From assembly GCF_014653275.1 (NCBI RefSeq), contig NZ_BNAL01000002.1, positions 123,569-187,568 of the forward strand: a stretch of DNA of 64,000 nt, written 5' to 3'. The translations under genes and the position numbers were made by a program. Within the stretch, counting starts at the first letter, position 1; the number at the start of each line of letters is the position of its first letter. The notes beneath the pieces were generated by a model. That model saw nothing but the letters and a program-made list of their open reading frames with translations, searched no databases and had not been told where the DNA came from. This document shows positions 7,693-18,157 of this stretch, one piece after another. The stretch is from Deinococcus piscis. Its GTDB lineage: Bacteria; Deinococcota; Deinococci; Deinococcales; Deinococcaceae.

Positions 7693-9312
7693 TCAGTACC
7701 CCAGTTCCCGCAGTTCGGCCCTCAGGTGGCGCGCACGGTGCGCCGCAAAGTCGCTGAGGACCGAAATCTCGAACTCCCAGCGGGCCACCGACTCCGGCAG
7801 ATGCCAGCGGGCCACGGTGCGGGGCATCTCGGGCGCGAGGAGCTGCTGATATTCGCTGATGCGGCTGTCAATCACCGCTGGAGCAAAGGTGCGGTCCAGA
7901 TGGGTGTTCAGCCGCGCCAGGAAGCGCGCACGCAGCTCAGGCTGGGCCATGATGTAGCGCGTGACCTTGCTGACTGCCGTCTCGTTGTAAACGTCGCCCT
8001 CGGCACTGCGCCCCAGCACCCGCGTGAAGGAGCGCTCCGTAGGATCATTGAAGGACAGGTCGGTGTCCTCAAAGCCCCAGCGCCAGCGGCCGTCACCTGC
8101 CCCGGCCTGCGGTGTGCCGGTGTGCCGCCACAACGTAGCGTTGCGGTGCGGCCAGTCACTGTTGCCCACAAAGAACTGCGCGGCCAGATAATCAAAGGTG
8201 TTGTCCAGGTCCAGGCGCTGCTCAATCTCCTGCGGCGGTGCGGACAGTTCGAGCAGTTCCATCAGCTCCCAAAAGGGCACGTCGTCGCCGGGGTCCGCTT
8301 CTTCCAGCTCACCGTAAGGCCCCAGAATCACGATGTCCTTTTTGTTCAGGCCGTGGCGGCCCGCCAGATCCTCTGGCTTGGTGTCTTCGCGCAGGTTGTG
8401 CAGACCCCAGTATTCACCGTTCACAAAGACACGCACGGGGCGGCAGCGCTGGGTATCCACACCCAGTGGCCGCACCAGATCATGAATCAAGCAGTCGCGG
8501 AACCGGGTCCACTCCTGATCCTGACCGCTGGTGCGCAGGCGCAACTGGTCAAAGGAAGTCGGCCCGTCCGCACCAAACGGCGCAAAGCTGAATTTGGCCG
8601 GGCCGTACTCACTGCGGGCGTACAGGTTCAGCGATTTTTGCGGCAGCTCGCGGGTGGCGTTGCCGCTGATGCGTACTCCGGCGTCCTGAGCCAGCAGGCG
8701 CTGGCTTCCCTCGAACCATTCGATATGCACTGGGCGCTCGGAGGTGCGGCCCCGCTGGTTGTAGTTGGCGGCCTCACGGCTGCTTGCCGCCCCAGGAACA
8801 TAAATCCCGCGCTCCGGGCTGACCCAGTCTGCGGGGTCCACCGTCAGGGCCACCACCGGCAGAGGACCAGACAGCAGCTCGGCGTTGCGGCCCAGCGCAT
8901 AGGTGCGGGTCAGGATGGGACCGGCAGGCGCACCCCCAGCAAACGCCCGCATCCGCACCACATTCAGGCGCGGCAACTCTGCGCCCGGCTGCGGGGCTTG
9001 CCAGGCAGGCTGCACGCCCGGCCAGGTGGTGGGCTGGGCCGACAGGGGGCCTGTCTGCGGCGCAGGAGCACTCAGCTGAAGGGGAGCCGAGTACAGGGCC
9101 GAGCTGGCGGACGGCGGCTCACCGGTCAGGGTGTAACGGATGTCCTGGCCCGGCAACACTGGCAATGCAAGTTGCACCTGCCGGGGCTGCGGCAACGGCG
9201 ACTCGGCCTCAAAGTTCAGCGTGGGAGCCGGTGCAGGGGCCTGAGGCGGCGAGGAACAGGCGCTCAGGAGGGCGGCAGTGCAGGCCATGACAGCAAGCGG
9301 TAAACGTGACAT
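7693..9312 (-). CDS. CotH kinase family lipoprotein with N-terminal chitobiase-type domain
   Basis: A 539-residue predicted lipoprotein; the signal peptide ends in the lipobox LLSAC at about residues 15-19. Residues 40-80 (DIRYTLTGEPPSASSALYSAPLQL region) resemble the beta-sandwich domain found after chitobiases. The rest matches CotH: NQRGRTSERPVHIE, a GNATRELPQKSLNLYARSEYG-like block, FVNGEYWGLHNLRE, then GNSDWPHRN and WGFEDTDLSF, where the Asp residues would bind ATP/Mg. CotH proteins include atypical kinases of spore coat proteins, but many cell-surface homologues have unknown substrates. The start is 6 nt after a TAAGCT box (9324-9319, minus strand), a leaderless arrangement. Confidence 0.85.
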   Translation of the reverse strand: MSRLPLAVMACTAALLSACSSPPQAPAPAPTLNFEAESPLPQPRQVQLALPVLPGQDIRYTLTGEPPSASSALYSAPLQLSAPAPQTGPLSAQPTTWPGVQPAWQAPQPGAELPRLNVVRMRAFAGGAPAGPILTRTYALGRNAELLSGPLPVVALTVDPADWVSPERGIYVPGAASSREAANYNQRGRTSERPVHIEWFEGSQRLLAQDAGVRISGNATRELPQKSLNLYARSEYGPAKFSFAPFGADGPTSFDQLRLRTSGQDQEWTRFRDCLIHDLVRPLGVDTQRCRPVRVFVNGEYWGLHNLREDTKPEDLAGRHGLNKKDIVILGPYGELEEADPGDDVPFWELMELLELSAPPQEIEQRLDLDNTFDYLAAQFFVGNSDWPHRNATLWRHTGTPQAGAGDGRWRWGFEDTDLSFNDPTERSFTRVLGRSAEGDVYNETAVSKVTRYIMAQPELRARFLARLNTHLDRTFAPAVIDSRISEYQQLLAPEMPRTVARWHLPESVARWEFEISVLSDFAAHRARHLRAELRELGY

Positions 9313-9368
9313 AGAGCAAGCTTAAAGAAATCTCTAATGTCAGAACACTGATAGATCTTAATCTTTCC

Positions 9369-10136
9369 TCATGAGTGGGTCGTGCTGCCCGCTGAGCTGC
9401 GGGCAAGGCGAGACCCTGCCGGGCGGTGTCCCAGCTCCCAGCCCACTTCAGCCGCAGCCGCCCGCAGCCGCCGCTCCAGCATCTCGCGCTCATTCAGGCG
9501 GTGACTGGGCAGGCTGAGCCCCAGGGCACACAGCACCTCGCCGCCCTCACCGCGCACAGGTACGGCCAGGCTGGAGGTGCCTGGGGACCACTCGTCACGG
9601 GTCACGGCCAGGCCACTGGCGCGAATCTCGGCGGCCTGCGCGGGCCAGTCGGGCAGCGGCAGCGGCAGGCCATGCAGTGCGAACAGCAACCGGCCACTCG
9701 CGGTATCACGGGCAGGCAATTCAAAGCGGGTTTCTCCCTCTACCGCTTCCCCTTCGCGGCCCTGCACACTGCGGGCAATACACAGCACCTGCGGCCCTGA
9801 GCGCGAATCCGCCGCCTGATCCAGCACCGCCACAAAGGCCAGGCGGCGGGTGCCCCGTGCCAGGGCGTTCATGGCATCGTGGGCCGGACCGTACCAGGGC
9901 AGCGAGGAGTACAGCGCACTCGACAGCTTGAGCAGCCGCCAGCCCAGGCGGTACCGCCCCCGGCCCGACTTGTGAAGCAGTCCGGTGGCCGCCAGGGTCG
10001 CCAGCTGCTCATGCAGGGTCGAAGTTGACAGGTCCAGCGCGGCGGCCAGCTCACTCAGGCCCCACTCGGTCCGGTCCGCATCGAAGGCTTCCAGGATACG
10101 GACGGCGCTGGTCACGGTCTGGAGGGTGCGGGACAT
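9369..10136 (-). CDS. IclR family transcriptional regulator
   Basis: A 255-residue regulator. Residues 1-75 form a winged helix-turn-helix (SAVRILEAFDADRTEWGLSE, then TSTLHEQLATLAATGLL), followed by an IclR-type effector domain with ARDTASGRLLFAL and SLAVPVRGEGGEVLCALGLS. The start was placed at ATG 10136, because the extra residues of a longer reading do not belong to the domain. It is divergent from the 10256/10342 hydrolase unit across about 120 bp, so control of that unit or of itself is likely. The hut genes begin 1.2 kb away, and a link to histidine catabolism is possible but unsupported. Confidence 0.9.
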   Translation of the reverse strand: MSRTLQTVTSAVRILEAFDADRTEWGLSELAAALDLSTSTLHEQLATLAATGLLHKSGRGRYRLGWRLLKLSSALYSSLPWYGPAHDAMNALARGTRRLAFVAVLDQAADSRSGPQVLCIARSVQGREGEAVEGETRFELPARDTASGRLLFALHGLPLPLPDWPAQAAEIRASGLAVTRDEWSPGTSSLAVPVRGEGGEVLCALGLSLPSHRLNEREMLERRLRAAAAEVGWELGHRPAGSRLARSSAGSTTHS

Positions 10137-10220
10137 GGGGGCAGTGTAGGGCGCGGCGGGCAGACAGGGAGGACTGGCCCGCTGCGCCCCGCTGCTGAGC
10201 CCAAAGCTCGCCGCTCTAAT

Positions 10221-10248
10221 TTCACACATTTCTGAACTTTGTTACAGT
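10221..10248 (+). promoter_or_regulatory. promoter for the leaderless small ORF and hydrolase
   Basis: TTCACA at 10221-10226 matches the -35 consensus at five of six positions. After 16 bp, TACAGT at 10243-10248 gives a TANNNT -10 box. The ATG of the 29-codon ORF begins 7 nt later at 10256, so transcription is expected to start at or next to that ATG. Confidence 0.6.
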
Positions 10249-10255
10249 GCCGGAG

Positions 10256-10345
10256 ATGTCCAGTTCTTCCCCTCTAGAGCGGGCTGGTGCCCTGCTGGAC
10301 TCCCTGGGAATACTGCCTTGGCAGGACCAGCGGGGAATACCATGA
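10256..10345 (+). CDS. small leaderless ORF (29 aa) coupled to the downstream hydrolase
   Basis: ATG 10256 opens a 29-codon frame (MSSSSPLERAGALLDSLG...) whose TGA overlaps the ATG of the hydrolase gene (ATGA, 10342-10345). The start is 7 nt after a TANNNT -10 box, so the mRNA probably begins with this ATG and the ribosome reaches the hydrolase by termination-reinitiation. The peptide resembles nothing I know. It may be a true small protein or only a translational entry device. The hydrolase itself has no clear ribosome binding site, which supports coupling. Confidence 0.5.
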   Translation: MSSSSPLERAGALLDSLGILPWQDQRGIP

Positions 10346-11217
10346 GCGCCCACCTGCCACTGCAGCGCGAGTGGGTGGCTTTGGCAGACGGCACCCAGCT
10401 GAGTGTGCTGATGGGCGGCCCCGTCGGCGCAGAGCCTGTGCTGCTGCTGCACGGCGGCGGCACCGACCACGCCTGGCTCTCGTGGGAAGAGACGGTGCCA
10501 GCCCTGCTGGCTACGGGTTACCGGGTCATCGCGCCCGATCTGCCGGGCTATGGACAGTCGCCGCCCGCCGCGTGGCCCTCGACCCGGCCCCATCTTAGCC
10601 GCGCTGTCTCAGGGCTGATGGTGGCTCTGAAGTTGCCCCGTGCCGTACTGGTAGGCGTTTCAATGGGTGGGTCGCTGGCGCTGGCCCAGGCGCTGCACTC
10701 TCCGGTCAGCGTGCGCGGTCTGGTGCTGGTGGGGTCGTATGGGCTGGCCCGCTGGGCACCGTATCACCGGCTGTCGGTGGGCCTGGCCCGGCTGCCCACA
10801 GGCACCAACAGCGTCAATCCTCTGCTGGCCCGCTCGCCGCTGGCGGTGCGCTGGACGCTGTCCTCCATCTTGCAGAACCCGGAAGCCATCACCCCAGGAC
10901 TGGTCAGGCAAGTGGGCACCGCACTGCGTCACCGGGCCAGCGCTCAGGCGTTTGCCCAGTTTCAGCGGGACGAAATCCGCCCGGATGGGCTAAGCACCGA
11001 CTTCCGTAAACGCCTGCCCGAACTGCAAATGCCGGTGCTGATTGTTCATGGTGACCGCGACATAGGGGTGCCACTCGCTGCCGCGCAGGAAGCGGCCCGC
11101 CGTATTCCAGGGGCAAACCTGCGCGTGTTCAGCGGCGCGGGCCACTGGACTCAGCGGGACCAGCCGGGCCGCTTCAACTATGAGCTGCTCAGGTTCCTAG
11201 GCACGCTGCCTTCGTAA
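10342..11217 (+). CDS. alpha/beta hydrolase
   Basis: A 291-residue alpha/beta-hydrolase fold enzyme. The oxyanion region HGGGTDHAWLSW is followed by the nucleophile elbow GVSMGGS. The acid is in VHGDRDIGVP and the catalytic His in GAGHWTQRDQP, so the Ser-Asp-His triad is complete. No signal peptide is present. The family includes esterases, C-C bond hydrolases and haloperoxidase-like enzymes, and the substrate cannot be predicted. The start was chosen at ATG 10342, which overlaps the stop of the small leaderless ORF. It faces away from an IclR regulator that may control it. Confidence 0.88.
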   Translation: MSAHLPLQREWVALADGTQLSVLMGGPVGAEPVLLLHGGGTDHAWLSWEETVPALLATGYRVIAPDLPGYGQSPPAAWPSTRPHLSRAVSGLMVALKLPRAVLVGVSMGGSLALAQALHSPVSVRGLVLVGSYGLARWAPYHRLSVGLARLPTGTNSVNPLLARSPLAVRWTLSSILQNPEAITPGLVRQVGTALRHRASAQAFAQFQRDEIRPDGLSTDFRKRLPELQMPVLIVHGDRDIGVPLAAAQEAARRIPGANLRVFSGAGHWTQRDQPGRFNYELLRFLGTLPS

Positions 11218-11260
11218 GACGGCACAGGCGGCCCAACCGACCCAGAGAATCCTTACTCCT

Positions 11261-11281
11261 CTTTCCGCGCATTCCGGAAAG
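11261..11281. promoter_or_regulatory. inverted repeat upstream of hutU (candidate hut operator)
   Basis: CTTTCCG and CGGAAAG (7 bp each) flank a 7-bp spacer about 70 bp before the hutU start. It is the only strong palindrome in the 133-bp gap between the hydrolase and hutU. Regulator unknown; it is not the motif I associate with HutC or HutP. Confidence 0.4.
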
Positions 11282-11350
11282 TAATGTTGCAGCGTTCTCA
11301 CCTGGGCGGCAGCATGAGGACACATCCAAAACCAACAAGGAGGAATCCCC

Positions 11351-13027
<1,677 letters not shown>

Positions 13028-13067
13028 GGAGTGAATGAGCGGCCACTTCCCTGCGCACTTGTCCCGT

Positions 13068-13110
13068 CAAAAGAGAAATTCCCGCCCCGCACAGTGGCAG
13101 GACGGGAATT
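13068..13110 (-). terminator. intrinsic terminator downstream of the C39-like peptidase gene
   Basis: AATTCCCG (13077-13084) and CGGGAATT (13103-13110) form an 8-bp stem. On the minus strand the stem is followed by TTCTCTTTT (13076-13068), a weak U-tract, as expected for the end of the peptidase transcript. The position also suits hutU read-through, so it may act in both directions. Confidence 0.5.
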
Positions 13111-13123
13111 CGGGCACACTGAA

Positions 13124-14251
13124 TTACCGGGGCACGGGCATGTCAGCCTTGTGGATCACGTACAGCATTCCGCCCGAAGCGTTCAGCCACAGTTTCTCGA
13201 AGATGTCACGCGGATAGGTGCGCTGTACGCTCTCGTTGTCGGCGGCAGCCGGGTCGTTCACGACCGGGTTGCCCTGGGCATCGAAGCCAACAATAACGGC
13301 CAAGTGACCGTCGCTGGAAGGAATGGCCGCCCCCGGCAGTTCCCCGGCTTTCCAGCGGATACTGGCCACCACGGGAATTCCGGCCTTAATGTACTTTTCC
13401 GCTTCGGCCAGGCTGGCAGCGCGGGTGACAAAGCCACTCAGGCCATGCTCGGCGGCGTAAGCCACGTTGAACGGCCAGTTGCCCATGCCGTCGTACACGG
13501 CGTCGTAGGTGCCTGCGGCGGCGGTGGGCACCGGCACGTCAATCCCGTAGAAGGCCATGACCATGCTGGTCGAAGTGGGGCTGCACCACACTTCGCCTCC
13601 ACCGGGGTAAATCATCTGGGAGCGCTCTGGAACGGCGAGCACCTTACCCCAGGCCGATTTGTCGCTGGTGGCTCCGGCGCTGTCCAGTTCCTTTCCGGTA
13701 TCCACGGTATTCATGGCAAGCTGCTTGAGCGCCGCCCCGTTCTTCAGGGTCACGCGATACTGGTAACGGGTAGTGGTGGCACTGCCGTAAAGATTGTTGG
13801 TGTCTGTCCAGACGGTGCCGTCCGCATCCTTCTGACCATCCACACTGGCCCGGCCCTCGGCACGGCTCCAGGTGCCGAAGGTGTACCACTTCGTCCAGGC
13901 ATCATTGGCCTTCTGGTGCCTAACCTCCACAGTCAGGCCACCTTTGTCGCCCGTCTCGGCATTCCAGGAGGGAATCAGCTGGTCATAGGCATTCACCGTG
14001 ACAACGTTACTGGTCAGGGTTCCACTGGTCTGATTTTTCGCCAGTATCACCTGATCCCCTTTAATTTCCAGCCCCTCCAGAGTGCTGTTCATCCAGTGGT
14101 TGTCCGTATTCCACACCAGCGTGGTGCTGTACGGCGTGTCCGTCATCCTGGTGGGCGCTTCCGCCACCGGGGGCTGTGGGGCCGGGGTGGAGGCGCAGGC
14201 ACCAAGCAGCAAGGCCGCTGGCAGCAGCGCCAGAAAAGCTATTTTTTTCAT
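13124..14251 (-). CDS. C39-like peptidase (papain-fold) lipoprotein
   Basis: A 375-residue predicted lipoprotein with signal peptide and lipobox LLLGAC at residues 14-19. The C-terminal half resembles the Peptidase_C39_2 family: the catalytic Cys lies in EVWCSPTSTSMVM and the catalytic His in DGHLAVIVGF, followed by NPVVNDPAA, where the Asp/Asn would complete the site. The N-terminal half (about residues 35-210) looks like a beta-rich domain with repeated Trp and Tyr residues. The protein probably acts at the cell surface on protein or peptidoglycan peptides. It lies on the opposite strand inside the hut locus and has no obvious role in histidine use. Confidence 0.8.
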   Translation of the reverse strand: MKKIAFLALLPAALLLGACASTPAPQPPVAEAPTRMTDTPYSTTLVWNTDNHWMNSTLEGLEIKGDQVILAKNQTSGTLTSNVVTVNAYDQLIPSWNAETGDKGGLTVEVRHQKANDAWTKWYTFGTWSRAEGRASVDGQKDADGTVWTDTNNLYGSATTTRYQYRVTLKNGAALKQLAMNTVDTGKELDSAGATSDKSAWGKVLAVPERSQMIYPGGGEVWCSPTSTSMVMAFYGIDVPVPTAAAGTYDAVYDGMGNWPFNVAYAAEHGLSGFVTRAASLAEAEKYIKAGIPVVASIRWKAGELPGAAIPSSDGHLAVIVGFDAQGNPVVNDPAAADNESVQRTYPRDIFEKLWLNASGGMLYVIHKADMPVPR

Positions 14252-14389
14252 GTGACACGTAGTTTAACAGGAGACCGCCAAGAGGTGATGAGGGTCACAC
14301 AGCGAACCCCGGCAGCCCGCTGGTCAAGGCGATGGATGAACAGTGTGCAGGACAAGAGAGAAATTGAACTTCTCGGAACGAGGTAAACC

Positions 14390-15319
14390 ATGACCCAACC
14401 CACTCACCTGACCTACTCCGGCATTCCCACGTTTGCCCGCGCTCCGCTGGTGGACCCGCAGGGCGACTGGCAGGCGGACGTGGCCGCGCTGGGCGTGCCG
14501 TTTGACATCGCGCTTGGCTTTCGCCCCGGCGCACGCTTTGCCCCCCGCGCCCTGCGTGAAGCCAGCTTGCGGAGTGTGCCACCCTTCACCGGGCTGGACG
14601 GCGTGACCCGCCTCGCGGGCGTGACGTTTGCCGATGCAGGCGACGTGATGTTGCCCAGCTTGGAACCCGAACTGGCACATCACCGCACCACCGAGGCCGC
14701 CAGAGCGGTGCGCCAACGCTGCAAAGTCCCCGTGTTCCTGGGCGGCGACCACTCGGTCAGTTTTCCTTTGCTGCGGGCCTTCGACGATGTTCCCGACCTG
14801 CATATTGTGCAGCTGGACGCGCACCTGGACTTTACCGATGTGCGCAACGACACGCGCTGGAGCAATTCCAGCCCCTTTCGCCGGGCCTGCGAGGCGATGC
14901 CGAACCTCAAGCACATCACCACCGTAGGGCTGCGCGGGCTGCGCTTTGACCCCGAAGCGGTGGCGGCGGCGCGGGCACGTGGGCACACCCTGATTGAACA
15001 GCGCGAAGTCGAAGCCGACTTCCTGGGCGTGCTGGAGCAGCTGCCCCAGGGGCAAAATGTCTACTTCAGCATTGACGTGGACGGCTTTGACCCGGCCATC
15101 ATTCCCGGCACCAGCAGTCCTGAGCCCGACGGCCTGACCTACGCGCAGGGCATGGCGGTGCTGGCGGCAGCGGCGCGGAGCAACCGTGTGGTGGGCCTGG
15201 ACCTGGTCGAACTCGCGCCAGGCCTTGACCCGACGGGCCGCAGCGAACTGCTGATGGCGCGGCTGGTGATGGAAACACTGTGCGAGGTCTTTGCGGCCCC
15301 GCAGGAGGAGCAGGCATGA
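14390..15319 (+). CDS. hutG: formimidoylglutamase / arginase-family ureohydrolase (HutG)
   Basis: A 309-residue metal-dependent ureohydrolase. The Mn-binding motifs are in order: GGDHSVS, QLDAHLDF and SIDVDGFDPA, followed by PGTSSPEPDGLTY. The sequence alone would also fit agmatinase. Its position directly before hutI (ATGA overlap) indicates N-formimino-L-glutamate as substrate, giving glutamate and formamide. The ATG has a CGAGG-type ribosome binding site. The length is usual for the family. Confidence 0.85.
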   Translation: MTQPTHLTYSGIPTFARAPLVDPQGDWQADVAALGVPFDIALGFRPGARFAPRALREASLRSVPPFTGLDGVTRLAGVTFADAGDVMLPSLEPELAHHRTTEAARAVRQRCKVPVFLGGDHSVSFPLLRAFDDVPDLHIVQLDAHLDFTDVRNDTRWSNSSPFRRACEAMPNLKHITTVGLRGLRFDPEAVAAARARGHTLIEQREVEADFLGVLEQLPQGQNVYFSIDVDGFDPAIIPGTSSPEPDGLTYAQGMAVLAAAARSNRVVGLDLVELAPGLDPTGRSELLMARLVMETLCEVFAAPQEEQA

Positions 15320-16551
15320 GCGAAACCCTATTTACCGGCATTTCTCAGCTGGCGACCCCCCGCCCTGGCCCCCGGCGCGGCGCCGAGATGGGCCAGTTGG
15401 ACATCACCGAGCAGGCCGCGCTGCTGGTCCGTGATGGCCTGGTGGCCTGGGTCGGTCCCGCCGCCCAGGCCCCTGACGCAGCCAACGAAGTGAACCTGGG
15501 CGGGCGGGCCGTGGTGCCGGGCCTGGTGGACCCCCACACCCACGCGGTCTGGGCCGGCCACCGTCTGGCCGACTGGGAAGCCAAGTTGCAGGGCGCGACC
15601 TACGAGGACATTCTCGCCAGGGGTGGGGGCATCCGCTCCACCATGCGGGCCACGGCAGCGGCCACCCTGGAAGCGCTGGAACAACTGACCCGCCCACGCC
15701 TTCAGCGGCTCACCGCTTCGGGAGCCACCACGGTAGAAGTCAAGAGCGGCTACGGCCTGGACTTTGCCGCCGAACTGCGCATGCTCGAAGTGGTGCGCAG
15801 GCTCCAGGGCGTCTACGAGCTGCAACCCACCCTGCTGATTCACGTGCCACCCGAGGAGAACCGGGCACGCTACGTGCAGGGCGTGTGCGAAGAACTGATT
15901 CCCGAAGTGGCCCACCAGGGTCTGGCAACGTCAGTGGATGTCTTTACCGAAAAAGAAGCCTTTAATGTGCAGGAAACCCGCGCCATTTTTGAAGCTGCCC
16001 GCGCCAATGGCCTGCACATCAAGTTGCACGCCGACCAGTTCCACGCCATCGGCGGCACCGAGCTGGCCTGCGAGATGGGCGCACTCAGCGTAGACCACCT
16101 CGAAGCCAGCGGCGAGGCGCAGATTCGCGCCCTGGCCGAGTCGGACACGGTGGCGACGGTGCTGCCGGGCGTCACCCTGCACCTGGGCCTGCCTGCTGCG
16201 CCCGCCCGCGCCCTGGTGGACGCCGGGGCGATTGTGGCTGTCGGCACCGACCTGAACCCCGGTTCCTCGCCGCTGTTCAGCACCCAGCTGGCCCTGGCCC
16301 TCAGCGTGCGCCTGAACAAATTGACGCCTGCCGAAGCCCTGAGCGCCTGCACCGTGAATGCCGCCCACGCGCTGGGGCTGAGCGACCGGGGCAGCCTCAG
16401 CCCTGGGCAGCGGGCGGACTTCTGTGTGCTGGCTGGCCCCGATTGGCGCGAGGTGGCCTACGCGCTGGGCGGTCAAGCGGTGCAGGAAGTTCACTGCGCC
16501 CACTCGGCACAGGCCGCCTTTGGCCCTTCCTCTTCCCCTCCAGGCACCTGA
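15316..16551 (+). CDS. hutI: imidazolonepropionase (HutI)
   Basis: HutI hydrolyses 4-imidazolone-5-propionate to N-formimino-glutamate. The 411-residue amidohydrolase has the metal-binding DPHTHAVWAGHR motif, the GGGIRSTMRAT loop, VKSGYGLD, KLHADQFHAIGG (metal His), SVDHLEA and the conserved Asp in VGTDLNPGSSP. The start at ATG 15316 overlaps the hutG stop (ATGA), which indicates coupling. A short Ser/Pro-rich tail follows the fold. Confidence 0.95.
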   Translation: MSETLFTGISQLATPRPGPRRGAEMGQLDITEQAALLVRDGLVAWVGPAAQAPDAANEVNLGGRAVVPGLVDPHTHAVWAGHRLADWEAKLQGATYEDILARGGGIRSTMRATAAATLEALEQLTRPRLQRLTASGATTVEVKSGYGLDFAAELRMLEVVRRLQGVYELQPTLLIHVPPEENRARYVQGVCEELIPEVAHQGLATSVDVFTEKEAFNVQETRAIFEAARANGLHIKLHADQFHAIGGTELACEMGALSVDHLEASGEAQIRALAESDTVATVLPGVTLHLGLPAAPARALVDAGAIVAVGTDLNPGSSPLFSTQLALALSVRLNKLTPAEALSACTVNAAHALGLSDRGSLSPGQRADFCVLAGPDWREVAYALGGQAVQEVHCAHSAQAAFGPSSSPPGT

Positions 16552-16579
16552 CCGGAGCGCCCGTACAGAAAGGCTAACC

Positions 16580-17902
16580 ATGACCCAGCACCCCACCTCC
16601 GCTCCATCTGACCGCCTGAGTCTGCTCAAAATGGTGCTGTTCAGCGCTCTTGGCATCATTCTATTTTTCGTGCCCATCACAGTGGGAGAGCGCAGCACCA
16701 TCATCCCCGATCACCTCACCACTTTTCTGGTCACGCAGGCGCGCCCGCTGGCTGTGGGGACCGTCCTGCTGCTGATGCTGTGGGGAGCCGTTTCACCACT
16801 GCTGGACGGACGGTTCCGCAGCAGCACCAGCGAAAAAATCTTTACCGTGTTCAAATGGCTGGGCCTGCTGCTGGCGGTGCTGTACCTGAGCGGGCTGGCC
16901 CCTGCCTGGGCCGCTGCGCCCGACATGCTGCCTTTTCTTTTCGAGAAGCTGGCGCTGGTGGTGGGCATCCTGATTCCCATCGGGGCACTGGCCCTCACTT
17001 TCTTGCTGGGCTTCGGGCTGCTGGAAGCGGTGGGCGTGCTGATGGAGCCGGTCATGCGCCCGCTGTTCCGTACGCCGGGCGGCTCGGCCATTGACGCCGT
17101 AGCGTCCTTTGTGGGCAGCTACTCTATCGGCCTGCTGATCACCAACCGTGTCTTTTTGGAAGGCAAATACTCGCTGCGCGAGGCAGCCATTATCGCCACC
17201 GGCTTCTCGACAGTGTCGGCCACCTTCATGGTGGTGGTGGCCCGCACCCTGGGGCTGATGGACAGCTGGAACTTTTATTTCTGGTCTACGATGGTCATCA
17301 CCTTTGTGGTCACGGCCATCACCGCGTGGCTGCCGCCTATCGCTGGCCTGAACAATGTGGCCGCCGACCCCGACCCCTTGCCGCAGCCAGGCAACCGGGG
17401 CGCGCAGGCCCTGGCCGCTGGCCTGGACGCCGCCAGCCGCCAGCCCTCGCTGGGAAGGCTGCTGCTGGACAACCTGCGTGACGGCATCAACATGGCTTCG
17501 GTGGTGGCCCCGTCCATTCTGGCGATTGGGTTTCTGGGGCTGGTGCTGTCCAAGTACACCCCAGTGTTTGACGTGGTGGGTACGCTGCTGTGGCCGTTCC
17601 TGTGGTTGACGGGTCTGCCGGGCGTCACCGCGCATGCCGGTGCCCTGGCCTCGGGCCTGGCCGAGATGTTCCTGCCTGCCCTGCTGCTCAAAGACGCCGA
17701 CCTGGCCACCCGCTACATCGCCGCCGTGACCTGCGTGAGCAGCGTGATTTTCTTCTCAGGCAGCGTGCCGTGTATGCTCGCCACCCGCATTCCACTGGGT
17801 CTGGGCCGCCTGCTGGTCATCTGGCTGCTGCGGACTGGCCTGACCATCTTGCTGGCGAGCCTGGTGTACCGGATGGCCGTCGGTGCAGGCTGGTTGAGCT
17901 GA
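16580..17902 (+). CDS. YjiH-type nucleoside-recognition (Gate) domain membrane protein
   Basis: About 440 residues with roughly 10 hydrophobic segments and Gate-type motifs, for example DAVASFVGSYSIGLLITN and MASVVAPSILAIGF. It resembles the YjiH family of inner-membrane proteins, often found beside hut genes. It starts 28 bp after hutI and is probably co-transcribed. A role in uptake of histidine or a breakdown intermediate is plausible from context, but the family has no firmly established substrate. The ATG at 16580 was selected because upstream readings overlap hutI. Confidence 0.82.
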   Translation: MTQHPTSAPSDRLSLLKMVLFSALGIILFFVPITVGERSTIIPDHLTTFLVTQARPLAVGTVLLLMLWGAVSPLLDGRFRSSTSEKIFTVFKWLGLLLAVLYLSGLAPAWAAAPDMLPFLFEKLALVVGILIPIGALALTFLLGFGLLEAVGVLMEPVMRPLFRTPGGSAIDAVASFVGSYSIGLLITNRVFLEGKYSLREAAIIATGFSTVSATFMVVVARTLGLMDSWNFYFWSTMVITFVVTAITAWLPPIAGLNNVAADPDPLPQPGNRGAQALAAGLDAASRQPSLGRLLLDNLRDGINMASVVAPSILAIGFLGLVLSKYTPVFDVVGTLLWPFLWLTGLPGVTAHAGALASGLAEMFLPALLLKDADLATRYIAAVTCVSSVIFFSGSVPCMLATRIPLGLGRLLVIWLLRTGLTILLASLVYRMAVGAGWLS

Positions 17903-17936
17903 GAAGCAGCCGGTTGAATCCCCTGCCCCATCCCAG

Positions 17937-17974
17937 GCTGAGCTGCCCTCCCACAGCTCAGCTTGCCCTTTATC
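17937..17974 (+). terminator. likely intrinsic terminator after the YjiH-type gene
   Basis: GCTGAGCTG (17937-17945) and CAGCTCAGC (17954-17962) form a 9-bp stem with an 8-nt loop, followed by TTGCCCTTTATC. The U-tract is interrupted, so termination may be partial and hutH may be reached by read-through. Confidence 0.5.
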
Positions 17975-18031
17975 CTAGAGCTGAGCCCAACAGCAACCCA
18001 GCAAAATCACCGGTAAAACATCGCCGGGCAG

Positions 18032-18047
18032 GTCAGCTTGGGCTGAC
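18032..18047. promoter_or_regulatory. inverted repeat in the hutH leader
   Basis: GTCAGC-TTGG-GCTGAC lies about 110 bp before hutH in a 255-bp gap that otherwise holds only the upstream terminator. It could be an operator for hutH. It does not match the palindrome before hutU. Confidence 0.3.
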
Positions 18048-18157
18048 AGCAGCAGCGGGCCAAGCAGTTTGCGCGGCAGCCTGGCCCGCCCTTTGCCCCG
18101 CATGACCCGCCCGCAACACTCACCCACACGCAACGAAAAAGAATTGGAGAAGCACTT

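Noticed and set aside
7222..9303. 693-codon plus-strand frame opposite the CotH-like gene
   Set aside because: It lies wholly antisense to the CotH-like and DUF1990 genes, with no recognisable motif; it is a GC-skew artefact.
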